Origin: CAZHAC01 sp964383855
GTDB lineage: Bacteria; Chloroflexota; Dormibacteria; Dormibacterales; Dormibacteraceae
Assembly (NCBI GenBank): GCA_964383855.1
Contig: CAYLIP010000007.1
Coordinates: 1 to 57,456, forward strand
Reading direction: 5' to 3'
DNA: 57,456 nucleotides
Each line of letters opens with the position of its first letter. The first letter of the stretch is position 1. Below, piece after piece: positions 25,029 to 33,268 of the stretch. The position numbers were made by a program, and so were the translations under genes. The notes beneath the pieces were generated by a model. It worked only from the letters and a program-made list of their open reading frames with translations. It searched no databases and was not told the DNA's origin.

Positions 25029-26252
25029 TTGAGTTCGGGGGTGATGGCTGGACGGTCGGTGCAGCTGACGCTGCTTGCCGTGTACTTCGCGCTCGCGTCA
25101 TTCTTCGCGGCACTCGCTGCCCGGGGCTTCCTGGTGCCCCTGATCGCCCACGAGCTGGGAGCCGACCGGCTCACGGTGGGCTTGCTCTTCACGGTTTCGA
25201 CGCTGGCCGGAGCCGTCCTCTCGATTCCCTCCGGGTTTCTCGCCGACCGCTTCGGGCGCCGCGAGATCGTGATTCTGGGCGCGCTGCTGGCCGGCGCCAG
25301 CCAGCTCGGCATCGCTTTCACCGCCGATGTGCGCGTCTACCTGGCCATGCAGTTCATCGGCGGCTTCGGCGCGGCGGCTGCGCAGACCGCCCTCTATGCG
25401 ACCGTGGTCGACCATGCCCCGCCCGGGAAGGTGGGCCGGGCGATGGGCTGGATGACGCTCTCGATGCAGGTCGGGTTCCTGGCCGGTCCCGCCCTGGCGG
25501 GGGTCATCTCGCCGTTCACCACGCTGCGGATCGACCTGGTCCTGACCACTGGGCTGTGCCTGGTGCCGATCGCCGCCTCCTTCTTCCTGGGTCCCAATCG
25601 CCATCGCCGCCAGCGTCATCGCCTGCTGGCGGCGCTCGGCGAGGTCGTGCGCACCCCGGGCTTCCTGCCTATCGCGGTCGGGCTCTTTGGCGCCACCATG
25701 CTCTGGGGCACCGCCCAGGCCTACCTGCCGCTCTTCGGCCGGGAGCACCTCGGCCTATCCCCGGCCGCGATCGGCTACATGCTCACCCTCCAGGCCTTCG
25801 CCAACGGCGCCAGCCGGATTCCGGGCGGCCGCATCGTCGACCGCAGCAGGCGGCGCCGCTGGATCGTGGCGATCGGCACCTCCGGGTATGCCATCGCCAT
25901 GCTGCTGCTTCCCCGCACCTCGGGCTTCTGGGCACCGACCCTGCTCCTGGTGGCCGGCGTGCCCTTCCTGGCCACCGCCTTCATCGCCCTCGGAGTCGTT
26001 TTCAGCCGGCTCGGATCGGCCGCGGCGCGGGGGACGGCGATGGGCGTTTACAGCGCGGTCCTGTTCGGCGGGCTGGCTGCCGGCCCCGCCGTCTTCGGCA
26101 CCGTGATGCAGCGTGGCGGCTATGCAACCGGCTTCACGGCCTGCGCCGCCGCCTCGGCCGGCCTGTCGGCCCTGATGCTGATGATGCGCGCCGTCGAGTC
26201 GCGGGCCAGGGGCGCCGCGGTTCTGCTTCCGCCGGCGGCGCCGGGGACGTGA
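25029..26252 (+). CDS. MFS transporter
   Basis: About 407 residues with 12 hydrophobic segments. The MFS loop 2-3 motif is GFLADRFGRREIVILG and the second-half equivalent is GGRIVDRSRRRRW. The substrate cannot be inferred; drug-efflux and sugar-export members look alike. TATCGT (25013-25018) is 10 nt before the TTG at 25029; ATG 25044 is an alternative start. The last codons overlap the GNAT gene by GTGA, so the two are coupled. Confidence 0.85.
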   Translation: MSSGVMAGRSVQLTLLAVYFALASFFAALAARGFLVPLIAHELGADRLTVGLLFTVSTLAGAVLSIPSGFLADRFGRREIVILGALLAGASQLGIAFTADVRVYLAMQFIGGFGAAAAQTALYATVVDHAPPGKVGRAMGWMTLSMQVGFLAGPALAGVISPFTTLRIDLVLTTGLCLVPIAASFFLGPNRHRRQRHRLLAALGEVVRTPGFLPIAVGLFGATMLWGTAQAYLPLFGREHLGLSPAAIGYMLTLQAFANGASRIPGGRIVDRSRRRRWIVAIGTSGYAIAMLLLPRTSGFWAPTLLLVAGVPFLATAFIALGVVFSRLGSAAARGTAMGVYSAVLFGGLAAGPAVFGTVMQRGGYATGFTACAAASAGLSALMLMMRAVESRARGAAVLLPPAAPGT

Positions 26253-26809
26253 TCGAGGTCCGCGGGCTCTCGCCCGCCGATTTCGTCGAGGCCCTGCCCG
26301 CGATGCGTGACGTGTTCCAGGAGGCGCTCGAATACCCTCCCCTCGAGCCGCGCGTCATGTCATTCGTGCCCGTCGCCCGTGGCCATGTCGGCCGCACAGG
26401 ATTCCGGGCCGCGGCGGCTTTCGACGGTGAGTCCCTGGTGGGATTCACCTACGGGCAGCTGGGCGAGCCCGGCCACTGGTGGCGCGAACAGGTCGCCCGC
26501 GCCCTGACGCCCGAGGGCCGGCGGCGGTGGCTGGAGGACGCCTTCGAGCTGGTCGAGCTGCATGTCCGGCCCTCGCACCAGGGTCGAGGCCTCGGTGGCC
26601 GGCTGCACGACCTCCTGCTGGAAGGCCTCAGCGCGCGGTCGGCGCTCCTCTCGACTCCGGCGCGGGAGGGGCGTGCCATGCTCCTCTATCGCAGCCGGGG
26701 CTGGGAGCAGCTGGCCGAAGGCCACCTCTTCGACGGGGTGTCGGAGCGCTACCGGATCCTGGGGCTGGACCTCGGCCGCACCGGGCAGGGGCGTAGCGCG
26801 CCCGCCTGA
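26249..26809 (+). CDS. GNAT-family N-acetyltransferase
   Basis: A 186-residue protein with an N-terminal ASFLPA-like region and the acetyl-CoA-binding motif VRPSHQGRGLGGRLHDLLL near residue 105, followed by LLYRSRGWEQL. The substrate is unknown. GTG 26249 overlaps the MFS stop as GTGA; pairing with an exporter suggests modification and export of one compound, but that is inference. An open frame further upstream is a shadow of the MFS gene. Confidence 0.85.
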   Translation: MIEVRGLSPADFVEALPAMRDVFQEALEYPPLEPRVMSFVPVARGHVGRTGFRAAAAFDGESLVGFTYGQLGEPGHWWREQVARALTPEGRRRWLEDAFELVELHVRPSHQGRGLGGRLHDLLLEGLSARSALLSTPAREGRAMLLYRSRGWEQLAEGHLFDGVSERYRILGLDLGRTGQGRSAPA

Positions 26810-26860
26810 CGGCACCCGGCGTGGATCCAGGCCGCCGACATCGGTGGCAGGCGCCGCGCG

Positions 26861-27730
26861 TCAGTCGAGGGTCCGCCTGGGATCGGCTCCGGCCATGGCT
26901 TCCAGGCGCTCGATGCGCCTTTCGAGGGGGGGATGCGTCGAGAAGAGGCCGGCCAGGGTCTGGCCGGAGAGCGGGTTGACGATGTAGAGATGCGCGAAGG
27001 CGGGCTGCGCGATCGGCGAAGGCACCTCCTGGCTGCCCCGCTGGAGCTTGCGCAGCGCGTTGGCGAGGGCCAGCGGATCGTGGCTGACGTGGGCGCCCGT
27101 CTCGTCGGCCTGGTATTCGCGGGAGCGGGAGACGGCGAGCTGGATCAGAAGCGCCGCCAGCGGCGCCAGGATCACGGCCGCGAGGACGCCCACGATGCCG
27201 AGAGGGTTGTCGCGCTCCTCCCGGTCGCCGCCAAACCACATCCCCCACTGGAGGACGTTGGCGATCAGGGTGATCGCCCCCGCGATCACGGCCACAACCG
27301 AGCTGATCAGGATGTCGCGGTTGCGCACGTGGGCGAACTCGTGCGCAAGCACGCCGTAGAGCTCCTCCTCGTCGAGGATCTGGAGCAGGCCCTGGTTGAC
27401 GCAGATGGCGGCGTGGTTGGGATTGCGGCCGGTGGCGAAGGCGTTCGGCGAAGGATCCGGGGAGACATAGACCCGCGGCTTGGGCACTCCGTACTCCTGG
27501 GCGAGGCGGTCAGCCAGCCTGTGCAGCATGGGAGCCTCGTCCGGTGTCACCTCCTGGGCCTGGGCGGCGGCGATCGCCATGCGGTCTGAGAAGAAGTAGG
27601 CGAAGCCGTTGAGGAGGGCGGCCAGGAGCAGGAAGCCGACCATGCCCGCGGTACCGAAGAAGAGCCTGCCGAGCAGCACCAGGAGGACAGTCAGAACGGT
27701 CATGTAGAACGCGGTCTTGAGGTTGTTCAT
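26861..27730 (-). CDS. htpX: Protease HtpX homolog
   Basis: A 289-residue membrane zinc metalloprotease of the M48B family. Two N-terminal TM helices (FYMTVLTVLLVLLGRLFFG region) precede the zinc motif VLAHEFAHVRNRD, and SREYQADETGA supplies the third ligand. Two more TM helices lie between. HtpX degrades damaged membrane proteins. ATG 27730 overlaps the Nudix stop as ATGA and gives MNNLKTAFYM, the usual start; the longer frame to 27769 is rejected. Confidence 0.93.
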   Translation of the reverse strand: MNNLKTAFYMTVLTVLLVLLGRLFFGTAGMVGFLLLAALLNGFAYFFSDRMAIAAAQAQEVTPDEAPMLHRLADRLAQEYGVPKPRVYVSPDPSPNAFATGRNPNHAAICVNQGLLQILDEEELYGVLAHEFAHVRNRDILISSVVAVIAGAITLIANVLQWGMWFGGDREERDNPLGIVGVLAAVILAPLAALLIQLAVSRSREYQADETGAHVSHDPLALANALRKLQRGSQEVPSPIAQPAFAHLYIVNPLSGQTLAGLFSTHPPLERRIERLEAMAGADPRRTLD

Positions 27731-28242
27731 CGCTCTCTCAAGGCTTCGTATTCCCCAATCCGCAGCCAATCACGCACGGCCTGTGCGTGGCTCGGAAACG
27801 CGAGGTCGGGCAGCGCCCCTGCGTCGAACACTCCGACCTCCAGCATCTCCGGGCCCGGCATGGGGCGAGCGCCGGCGCGGAGGCGACCGCGGTAGCCGAT
27901 GGCGACCAGGCTGGCCGCATCGCGCTTGGGGATGTGATACACGCCGAGCAGGCTCAGGATCTCGACCTCGGCGCAGACCTCCTCCAGGCACTCGCGCACG
28001 GCGGCATCTCGGGGGTCCTCATCGTGGTTGACGAAGCCGCCGGGCAGGCACCAGAGGCCGTAGCCGGGGTGGATGGCGCGACGCCCGAGCAGCAGCCCAT
28101 CCCCGGACTCGATCGCGACCAGGGTGACCACCTTGGGATCGCGCCAGAGGATGAAGTCGCAGCGGGGGCAGGCGTCGACCTCATGGTCCTCGACCAGGCG
28201 CGCCTCGAGCGGGATGCCGCAGTTCACGCAGAAGCGAGCCAT
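27727..28242 (-). CDS. NUDIX hydrolase with N-terminal zinc ribbon
   Basis: A 171-residue protein. A rubredoxin-like zinc ribbon (CVNCG and CPRCD) opens the protein, as in NudC-like hydrolases. The Nudix box runs from GGFVNHDEDPRDAAVRECLE onward and is complete except that the usual Gly after the EE pair is Cys (EEVC). It probably hydrolyses a nucleoside-diphosphate derivative such as NADH or ADP-ribose. ATG 28242 has TAGGCT 8 nt upstream; htpX follows with a 4-nt overlap. Confidence 0.88.
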   Translation of the reverse strand: MARFCVNCGIPLEARLVEDHEVDACPRCDFILWRDPKVVTLVAIESGDGLLLGRRAIHPGYGLWCLPGGFVNHDEDPRDAAVRECLEEVCAEVEILSLLGVYHIPKRDAASLVAIGYRGRLRAGARPMPGPEMLEVGVFDAGALPDLAFPSHAQAVRDWLRIGEYEALRER

Positions 28243-28250
28243 ATGAACAG

Positions 28251-28256
28251 AGCCTA
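28251..28256 (-). promoter_or_regulatory. -10 element TAGGCT of the Nudix-htpX unit
   Basis: It sits 8 nt before ATG 28242. Confidence 0.5.
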
Positions 28257-28287
28257 CTGCGGCCCCAGATCAGGGCGGCGCGACGGC

Positions 28288-28293
28288 TATACT
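28288..28293 (+). promoter_or_regulatory. -10 element TATACT of the MaoC-like gene
   Basis: It lies 28 nt before the proposed CTG start, leaving a leader of about 20 nt that carries GGGAGAG (28310-28316). Confidence 0.5.
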
Positions 28294-28321
28294 CGCAGGG
28301 CCCGCCCAAGGGAGAGATTTA

Positions 28322-29116
28322 CTGCACTCGCTTTACTTCGAAGACCTCCCCCTGGGAGGCCACTGGACCACCAGACGCCGCACCATCACACCGGCCGACC
28401 TGACGGCTTTCGTCGGGGTGGCCGGCGATTTCAATCCCCTTCTGATCGACGCCACCTACGCGCAGCAGACGTCTTTTGGGGGGACGGTCGTGCCCGGCAC
28501 GCTGATCTCCGCCGTGGCCGTCGGCCTGGGGTCGCTGGACGTCCCCATCCCGGCCACCGCCGGCATGGTCGGGATGACCTGGCGATTCCTGCACCCGGTG
28601 CGCCCGGGAGACAGCCTTCAGGGAAGCTGGCGCCTCAACCGCAAGCGCCCGGTTGAGAATCCGGCCCTCGGCCTCTGCTTCTGGCAGATCGATGTCCTGA
28701 ACCAGCACGGGACGGTGGTGGCGACCGGAGAGGTGGGCCGCCTGGTCCGGCGGCGGCAGGCGGTGGCCGCCCCCGCCCCGCAGGAAGCCGAAGCAGCAGA
28801 GGACGAAGAGGCTACGGCCCCCACCCGCTCCCGGCGCCGCCGCCGGCGCTCGAGCCCGGACCGGGAGCGAGTCGCCGAGGTCGTCGAGTCGCAGCCGCTC
28901 CCGGAGCCCGCGCCCGCCGATGTTCCCGCACCGTCTCGCCGCCGGCGCCGGCGGCGCGGCAACGGCCATGGGAACGGGGGCGGCGGCCAGCAGACGGCCG
29001 CTGAGCGGACGGAGCCTGCCCCGGCCCCCGTGGTCCCCTCGCCTCCGCCCCCGCTTCCCGCGCCGCTGCCGAGCAGCCGCCTGCGCGGGGTCCTCCGCCG
29101 CCTCCGCGGAAGCTGA
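28322..29116 (+). CDS. MaoC-like hot-dog protein with Arg/Pro-rich C-terminal tail
   Basis: About 264 residues. The first 140 are a hot-dog domain of the MaoC/hydratase-2 type: YFEDLPLGGHWTTRRRTITP, FVGVAGDFNPLLIDATYA, GGTVVPGTLISA. The catalytic His of the usual GDxNPxHxD motif is Leu here, so hydratase activity is doubtful. The remaining 120 residues are disordered-looking: two Arg clusters (SRRRRRRSS and SRRRRRRRGNGHGNGGGG) and Pro/Ala runs, suggestive of nucleic-acid or membrane binding. No ATG/GTG/TTG fits the domain start; CTG 28322 does, 5 nt after GGGAGAG. ATG 28418 would cut the fold. Confidence 0.78.
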   Translation: MHSLYFEDLPLGGHWTTRRRTITPADLTAFVGVAGDFNPLLIDATYAQQTSFGGTVVPGTLISAVAVGLGSLDVPIPATAGMVGMTWRFLHPVRPGDSLQGSWRLNRKRPVENPALGLCFWQIDVLNQHGTVVATGEVGRLVRRRQAVAAPAPQEAEAAEDEEATAPTRSRRRRRRSSPDRERVAEVVESQPLPEPAPADVPAPSRRRRRRRGNGHGNGGGGQQTAAERTEPAPAPVVPSPPPPLPAPLPSSRLRGVLRRLRGS

Positions 29117-29144
29117 CCACCTTCCAGGGAGAAGGCTTCCCGGG

Positions 29145-30020
29145 CTAGACCGCCTCCGGGACCTCGAGGGCTTCCAGGTGCTCGATCACCTTCCGGGTCA
29201 GCTGGCTCGGCGTTGAGGCCCCGCTGGTGACACCCACCCGGCGGACGCCGGCGAACCACTCAATGCGGAGATCGTCCAGGTCGTTGACCAGGTGAGCGGG
29301 CTTGCCGGCAAGCTTGCGCACCACCTCGACCAGCCGCTGCGAGTTCGACGAGCGCGGGCTGCCGACCACGATCACCATGTCGACCTGCTTGGCCGCCTCG
29401 ACCGCGGCCTCCTGCCGCTCCTGCGTGGCCCGGCAGATCTCGTTGTGGACCTCGGCGTGAGGCCAGCGCTGCCTGACCCGCGCGATCAGATCGTCGGTGT
29501 CCCAGACCGAGAGCGTGGTCTGGCAGGTGACGGCGACTCGCTCGTTGCTGATCTCGAGGGCGTCGATGTCGTCGAAATCCTGGACGAGGTGGACTCGCCC
29601 GGGGGCCTCGCCGATCACCCCCTCCGGCTCGGGGTGTCCCTTGCGGCCGATGTAGACCACGTCATACCCCCGGCCGGCGAGCTGGACGACCAGCTCGTGC
29701 GTGCGCACGACGTCGGAGCAGGTGGCGTCGACCGCGCGCAGGCCCTTTTCGGCGGCTCGTGCCTTGACCTGGGGCGACACCCCGTGGGCCGTGAAGATCA
29801 CGGTGCCGCCCGAGATCTGCTCCAGACCCTGGAGGCGGTTGGGCGGGTCGACCAGGCTCACCCCCTGGCGCTGGAGGTCGTCGGTGGCGTGGGTGTTGTG
29901 GACCAGCTGGCCCAGCATATGGACCGGCCCCTCGGTCTCCTCGCGCACGCGGCGCGCGATCCGGAAGGCGTCGACCACGCCGTGGCAGTACCCGCGCGGG
30001 GTGATCCGGATGACTTCCAT
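29145..30020 (-). CDS. ispH: 4-hydroxy-3-methylbut-2-enyl diphosphate reductase
   Basis: A 291-residue 4Fe-4S enzyme for the last step of the MEP isoprenoid pathway. The three cluster cysteines are in PRGYCHGVVDA (C12), VDATCSDVV and NEICRATQ. Conserved residues are also visible in VHNTHATDDL and IGRKGHPEPEG. ATG 30020 has TAGACT 9 nt upstream. It stands alone as a transcription unit, separated from the Mca-like gene by 55 nt that contain a hairpin. Confidence 0.95.
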   Translation of the reverse strand: MEVIRITPRGYCHGVVDAFRIARRVREETEGPVHMLGQLVHNTHATDDLQRQGVSLVDPPNRLQGLEQISGGTVIFTAHGVSPQVKARAAEKGLRAVDATCSDVVRTHELVVQLAGRGYDVVYIGRKGHPEPEGVIGEAPGRVHLVQDFDDIDALEISNERVAVTCQTTLSVWDTDDLIARVRQRWPHAEVHNEICRATQERQEAAVEAAKQVDMVIVVGSPRSSNSQRLVEVVRKLAGKPAHLVNDLDDLRIEWFAGVRRVGVTSGASTPSQLTRKVIEHLEALEVPEAV

Positions 30021-30029
30021 GCGTGCCCG

Positions 30030-30035
30030 AGTCTA
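30030..30035 (-). promoter_or_regulatory. -10 element TAGACT of ispH
   Basis: It sits 9 nt before ATG 30020. Confidence 0.55.
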
Positions 30036-30047
30036 CCCGCGGCGCTC

Positions 30048-30066
30048 GGCCGGGCTTAAGCCGGCC
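30048..30066 (-). terminator. Hairpin after the Mca-like gene
   Basis: GGCCGG (30048-30053) and CCGGCC (30061-30066) form a perfect 6-bp stem around a GCTTAAG loop, 10 nt past the stop. There is no T-run, so its strength as a terminator is uncertain. Confidence 0.4.
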
Positions 30067-30075
30067 GGGCTTTGA

Positions 30076-30903
30076 TCAACTGGTTTGGAGCGGAATCCCA
30101 TCGAAGACGTCGCGCTCCGGGCTCTCCTCGCCCAGCGCGCCTCGGGCCAGCACATACGCCTCGCGGCTGAACGCGGCCTCGAAGATCTGGCTGGCCGCCG
30201 TCTGGAAGGGGGATCCGGGGTTGTTCTGGGAGACGTGCGCCGCGAAGGCCTCGCGCTTGCGGTCCACCTGCTCGCTCACGTCGACGATGGTCGTGATCTC
30301 CTCATCGGGGACGCCCTGCAGCAGCGCCGCCATCTGCCGTACGCCGGGATCGTCGGGGAAGCGCTCGGCGACCTGCTCCACCATCCGCTCCACAAACGAG
30401 CGGGGGATCACGCAGTGGTAGGCCTTGGCCGGCCGCCACCCCTCGGCGGCGAGCAGGTCGAGGGCGGCCACCGTGACGTGGTGGGCCTTCACGTGGTCGG
30501 GGTGGCCGTACTGGCCGTCCGGACCGTAGGTCACCACGACGTCCGGCCTTTCCTCGCGCAGCAGTCCTGCCAGCCGCTGCGCCGCCTCGAGCAGGGGCGC
30601 GCGGTGAAAGGAGGCGGGATCTTCATTGCCGGCCGTCCCCGCCATGCCCGAGTCCCGATAGCCGAGGAACTCCTGGCGGTCGACGCCCAGGATCCTGCCG
30701 GCGCGCGCCATCTCCTCGGTCCTCACCTCGCCCAGTCGCGGCCGGGTCAGCGCCTCGTCCATGTTGTGGATCTCGCCCAGCTCACCCCGGGTGCAGGTGA
30801 CGAGCACCACCCTCCGGCCCTGGTCATGGGCCCGGGCCATGATGCCGCCGGTGCTGATGGACTCGTCGTCGGGGTGGGCATGGACCAGGAACAGGGTGCT
30901 CAT
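30076..30903 (-). CDS. LmbE/PIG-L family amidase, Mca-like
   Basis: A 275-residue zinc deacetylase/amidase. The metal site AHPDDESISTGG opens the protein and YGPDGQYGHPDHVKAHH carries the second half; both are close to mycothiol S-conjugate amidase (Mca) and MshB. Mca cleaves mycothiol adducts to mercapturic acids. Mycothiol is rare outside Actinobacteria, so the substrate may be another glucosaminyl compound. ATG 30903 overlaps the HAD stop as ATGA; it is the last gene of the hisC operon. Confidence 0.85.
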   Translation of the reverse strand: MSTLFLVHAHPDDESISTGGIMARAHDQGRRVVLVTCTRGELGEIHNMDEALTRPRLGEVRTEEMARAGRILGVDRQEFLGYRDSGMAGTAGNEDPASFHRAPLLEAAQRLAGLLREERPDVVVTYGPDGQYGHPDHVKAHHVTVAALDLLAAEGWRPAKAYHCVIPRSFVERMVEQVAERFPDDPGVRQMAALLQGVPDEEITTIVDVSEQVDRKREAFAAHVSQNNPGSPFQTAASQIFEAAFSREAYVLARGALGEESPERDVFDGIPLQTS

Positions 30904-31709
30904 GGGCTCTCACTCTCGAGCAACTCTCCGATCAGCGCCGCGATTCCTCCGCTTCCCGGAGGCCCGATCACGCGGTCGGCCGACTCCAGCACCTCGCGCG
31001 GTGCCGTCTCGACGGCGACTCCGAGCCCGGCCCAGTCGATCATCGGCTGGTCGTTGCGCCCGTCGCCGATGGCCACGGCGCCGGCGGCGTCGCAGCCGAG
31101 CCGGCCGCAGAGGAACTCGAGCGCCTTCCGCTTGTCGGCCTCGGGACTGGTCAGCTCGATGTAGTTGGGCATCGAGGTGGCGGCGTACAGGCGCCCGTCG
31201 AAGGCCTCGCGCACGGCTCGGAGCAGCCCGCCCTCGACTTTCTCGCGCGTGCTCACGATCACCACCTTGGGCGTGGTCGGGCCCATCGCGCGGTCGAGGT
31301 CGGGCACCAGGTTGATCTGCATTCCGGCATGGTTTGCGTATTCGTGCGCCTCCGGCCGGTCCTGCTGCACCAGCAGGCGGTCGTCGCGGTAGACCTGGAC
31401 GTGGAGGTCCCGCTCCAGGCACCAGCCCACCACCTCGGCGGCCAGCCCGTGCCGCACGCCGTGGTCGAGCAGCGTGGCGCCGTCGAGGCCCCGGACCTGG
31501 GCGCCCTGGTAGCAGACCAGCGGATCGGTGAGGTGCAGCCGCTGCGCCCAGGGCAGCGCACCCGGAAACGGGCGGCCGGTGCAGGCGACCACGTGCAGGC
31601 CGGCGGCGCGAGCGCGGTCGAGGGCCTCGACGTCGCGCGGGTCGACCTTCAGGTCGAGCGACAGGATGGTCCCGTCGAGGTCGAGGGCGAGGAGCTTGGG
31701 CGGAGTCAG
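30900..31709 (-). CDS. HAD-superfamily hydrolase, Cof-type
   Basis: A 269-residue HAD phosphatase: motif I LLALDLDGTILSLD, motif II VVACTGR, motif III lysine in EADKRKALEFL and motif IV GDGRNDQPMI, with a C2-type cap. Such enzymes dephosphorylate sugar phosphates or nucleotides. The only start that suits the N-terminus is CTG 31709, overlapping the upstream TGA as CTGA; the open frame beyond it is a shadow of the dehydrogenase gene. Confidence 0.88.
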   Translation of the reverse strand: MTPPKLLALDLDGTILSLDLKVDPRDVEALDRARAAGLHVVACTGRPFPGALPWAQRLHLTDPLVCYQGAQVRGLDGATLLDHGVRHGLAAEVVGWCLERDLHVQVYRDDRLLVQQDRPEAHEYANHAGMQINLVPDLDRAMGPTTPKVVIVSTREKVEGGLLRAVREAFDGRLYAATSMPNYIELTSPEADKRKALEFLCGRLGCDAAGAVAIGDGRNDQPMIDWAGLGVAVETAPREVLESADRVIGPPGSGGIAALIGELLESESP

Positions 31710-32701
31710 CGGGGCGCGTTCAGGACTTCGGGGTTGAGCAGGTTGGCCGGCCGGCCCCCGCGCACCGCCGTGGCCATGTTGCGCGCCGCCATCGCGCACA
31801 TCTCGGACCGCGTGCGGACCGAGGCGCTCGCGATGTGCGGCGCGAGCACCACGTTGCGTGCGTTGATCAGGTCCGGGTGGACCGCCGGTTCGCGCTCGTA
31901 GACGTCCAGACCGGCCGCGAAGATGCGCCCTTCGCGCAGCGCCTCCGCCAGCGCCGCCTCGTCGACGACCGGACCCCGCGAGGTGTTGACGAGCACGGCG
32001 GTCGGCTTCATGCGCTCGAACTGAGCCGTGCTCAGGAGGTGGTGCGTGCCCTCGGTCAGCGGCACGTGCACGGAGACGAAGTCGCTCGTCTCGAGCAGTG
32101 AGTCGAGATCGGCTCGCTGGACGCCCATCTCGCGCTCGACGTCTGCCTCGAGGGGGTTGGGATCGTAGTAGATGACGCGCATGTTGAACCCGCGCGCCCG
32201 GCGGGCGACGGCGCGGCCGATGCGCCCGATGCCCACGATCCCGAGGGTGGCGTGGTTGACGTCCTGCCCGAGCAGCATGTCGATCGCCCAGCCTCCGTAC
32301 CGGCCGTCACGGACGAACCGGTCGGCCTCGGCCACCCGGCGTGCCGCCGCCATCAGGAGCGTGAAGGCGAAATCGGCGGTCGTCTCGTCCAGGATCCCCG
32401 GCGTGTTGGTGACCATCACGCCATGCCGGGTCGCCGCCGGCACGTCGATGTTGTCGAAGCCGACGGCTACGTTGGAGACGCAGCGCAGGCCGGGAAGCGA
32501 GAGCACGGTGTCCCGGATCGGGTCCATGAGCATGGTCACGATCCCGGCGCAGCCTTGAGCGGCCTCGCGGATGCCGGCCTCCGTCAGCTGGCCGCCGGCG
32601 GGGAAGTGGACGACCTCCGCAGCCTCCTCGAGAAGGGCGGGGCCGGGATCCAGGATCGGGTGCATGAGCAGCACCCGTGGGCGCGTTCCAGGGGCGGTCA
32701 C
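31706..32701 (-). CDS. D-2-hydroxyacid dehydrogenase (glycerate/phosphoglycerate type)
   Basis: A 331-residue NAD-dependent dehydrogenase. Nucleotide-binding GIVGIGRIGRAVARRARGF is central. Catalytic Arg, Glu and His fall in NTSRGPVVDEAAL, GLDVYEREP and APHIASASV. The closest shapes are glyoxylate/hydroxypyruvate reductases and D-glycerate dehydrogenase. GTG 32701 overlaps the HD-protein stop as GTGA. It is part of the hisC-to-Mca operon, whose members otherwise share no obvious pathway. Confidence 0.9.
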   Translation of the reverse strand: MTAPGTRPRVLLMHPILDPGPALLEEAAEVVHFPAGGQLTEAGIREAAQGCAGIVTMLMDPIRDTVLSLPGLRCVSNVAVGFDNIDVPAATRHGVMVTNTPGILDETTADFAFTLLMAAARRVAEADRFVRDGRYGGWAIDMLLGQDVNHATLGIVGIGRIGRAVARRARGFNMRVIYYDPNPLEADVEREMGVQRADLDSLLETSDFVSVHVPLTEGTHHLLSTAQFERMKPTAVLVNTSRGPVVDEAALAEALREGRIFAAGLDVYEREPAVHPDLINARNVVLAPHIASASVRTRSEMCAMAARNMATAVRGGRPANLLNPEVLNAPR

Positions 32702-33261
32702 GGGTTGACGCCCAGCTCGGAGGCGATCGGCTTCAGGGCATCCCTCACGATCTCCACGTGCTCGTCGAAGGGTACGCCCAGCGCCTCCGCCCCGGCGACC
32801 AGCTCCTCCCGGTGCACGCCCCGGGCAAAGGCCTTGTCCTTCATCTTCTTGCGCACGGTGCGGGCGTCGACTGCGGACAGGCTGCGGTCGGGCTTGACCA
32901 GGGTGCAGGCGATGATGAACCCGCACATCTCGTCTACCGCATAGAGCGAACGGCGGAGGTTGGTGTCGCGGTCGACATGCAGGTGGTCGGCGTGCGAGGC
33001 GATGTCGCGCAGGTAGTCCTCGGGCCAGCCCCGGGCCCGCAGCATCTCGATCCCGTCCTGGGGATGCTTGTCGAGCGTCGGGTGCATCTCGTAGTCCCAG
33101 TCGTGGATCAGGCCGATCACCGCCCAGCGCTCCTCGTCCTCCCCGAAGCGGCGCGCGTAGGCGCGCATCGCCGCCTCCACCGACCGCATGTGGCGCCGCA
33201 GCTGCTCGGATTGGGTGCTCTCCTGGACCAGGGCCCAGGCGTCGTCTCTGGTGGGCGTCAC
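32698..33261 (-). CDS. HD-domain protein
   Basis: A 187-residue HD phosphohydrolase-like protein. The HD pair is in VIGLIHDWDYEMHPT near residue 53, with an upstream HMRSVEAAMRAYARR and a downstream IASHADHLHVD. This is the small stand-alone HDIG-like group often fused to or near nucleotide metabolism genes; the substrate is unknown. Start GTG 33261 lies 7 nt after the hisC stop. Confidence 0.85.
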   Translation of the reverse strand: MTPTRDDAWALVQESTQSEQLRRHMRSVEAAMRAYARRFGEDEERWAVIGLIHDWDYEMHPTLDKHPQDGIEMLRARGWPEDYLRDIASHADHLHVDRDTNLRRSLYAVDEMCGFIIACTLVKPDRSLSAVDARTVRKKMKDKAFARGVHREELVAGAEALGVPFDEHVEIVRDALKPIASELGVNP

Positions 33262-33268
33262 GAAACGG

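Noticed and set aside
24941..26809. 622-residue plus-strand frame
   Set aside because: The first part is a shadow of the MFS gene; only the GNAT part from 26249 is kept.
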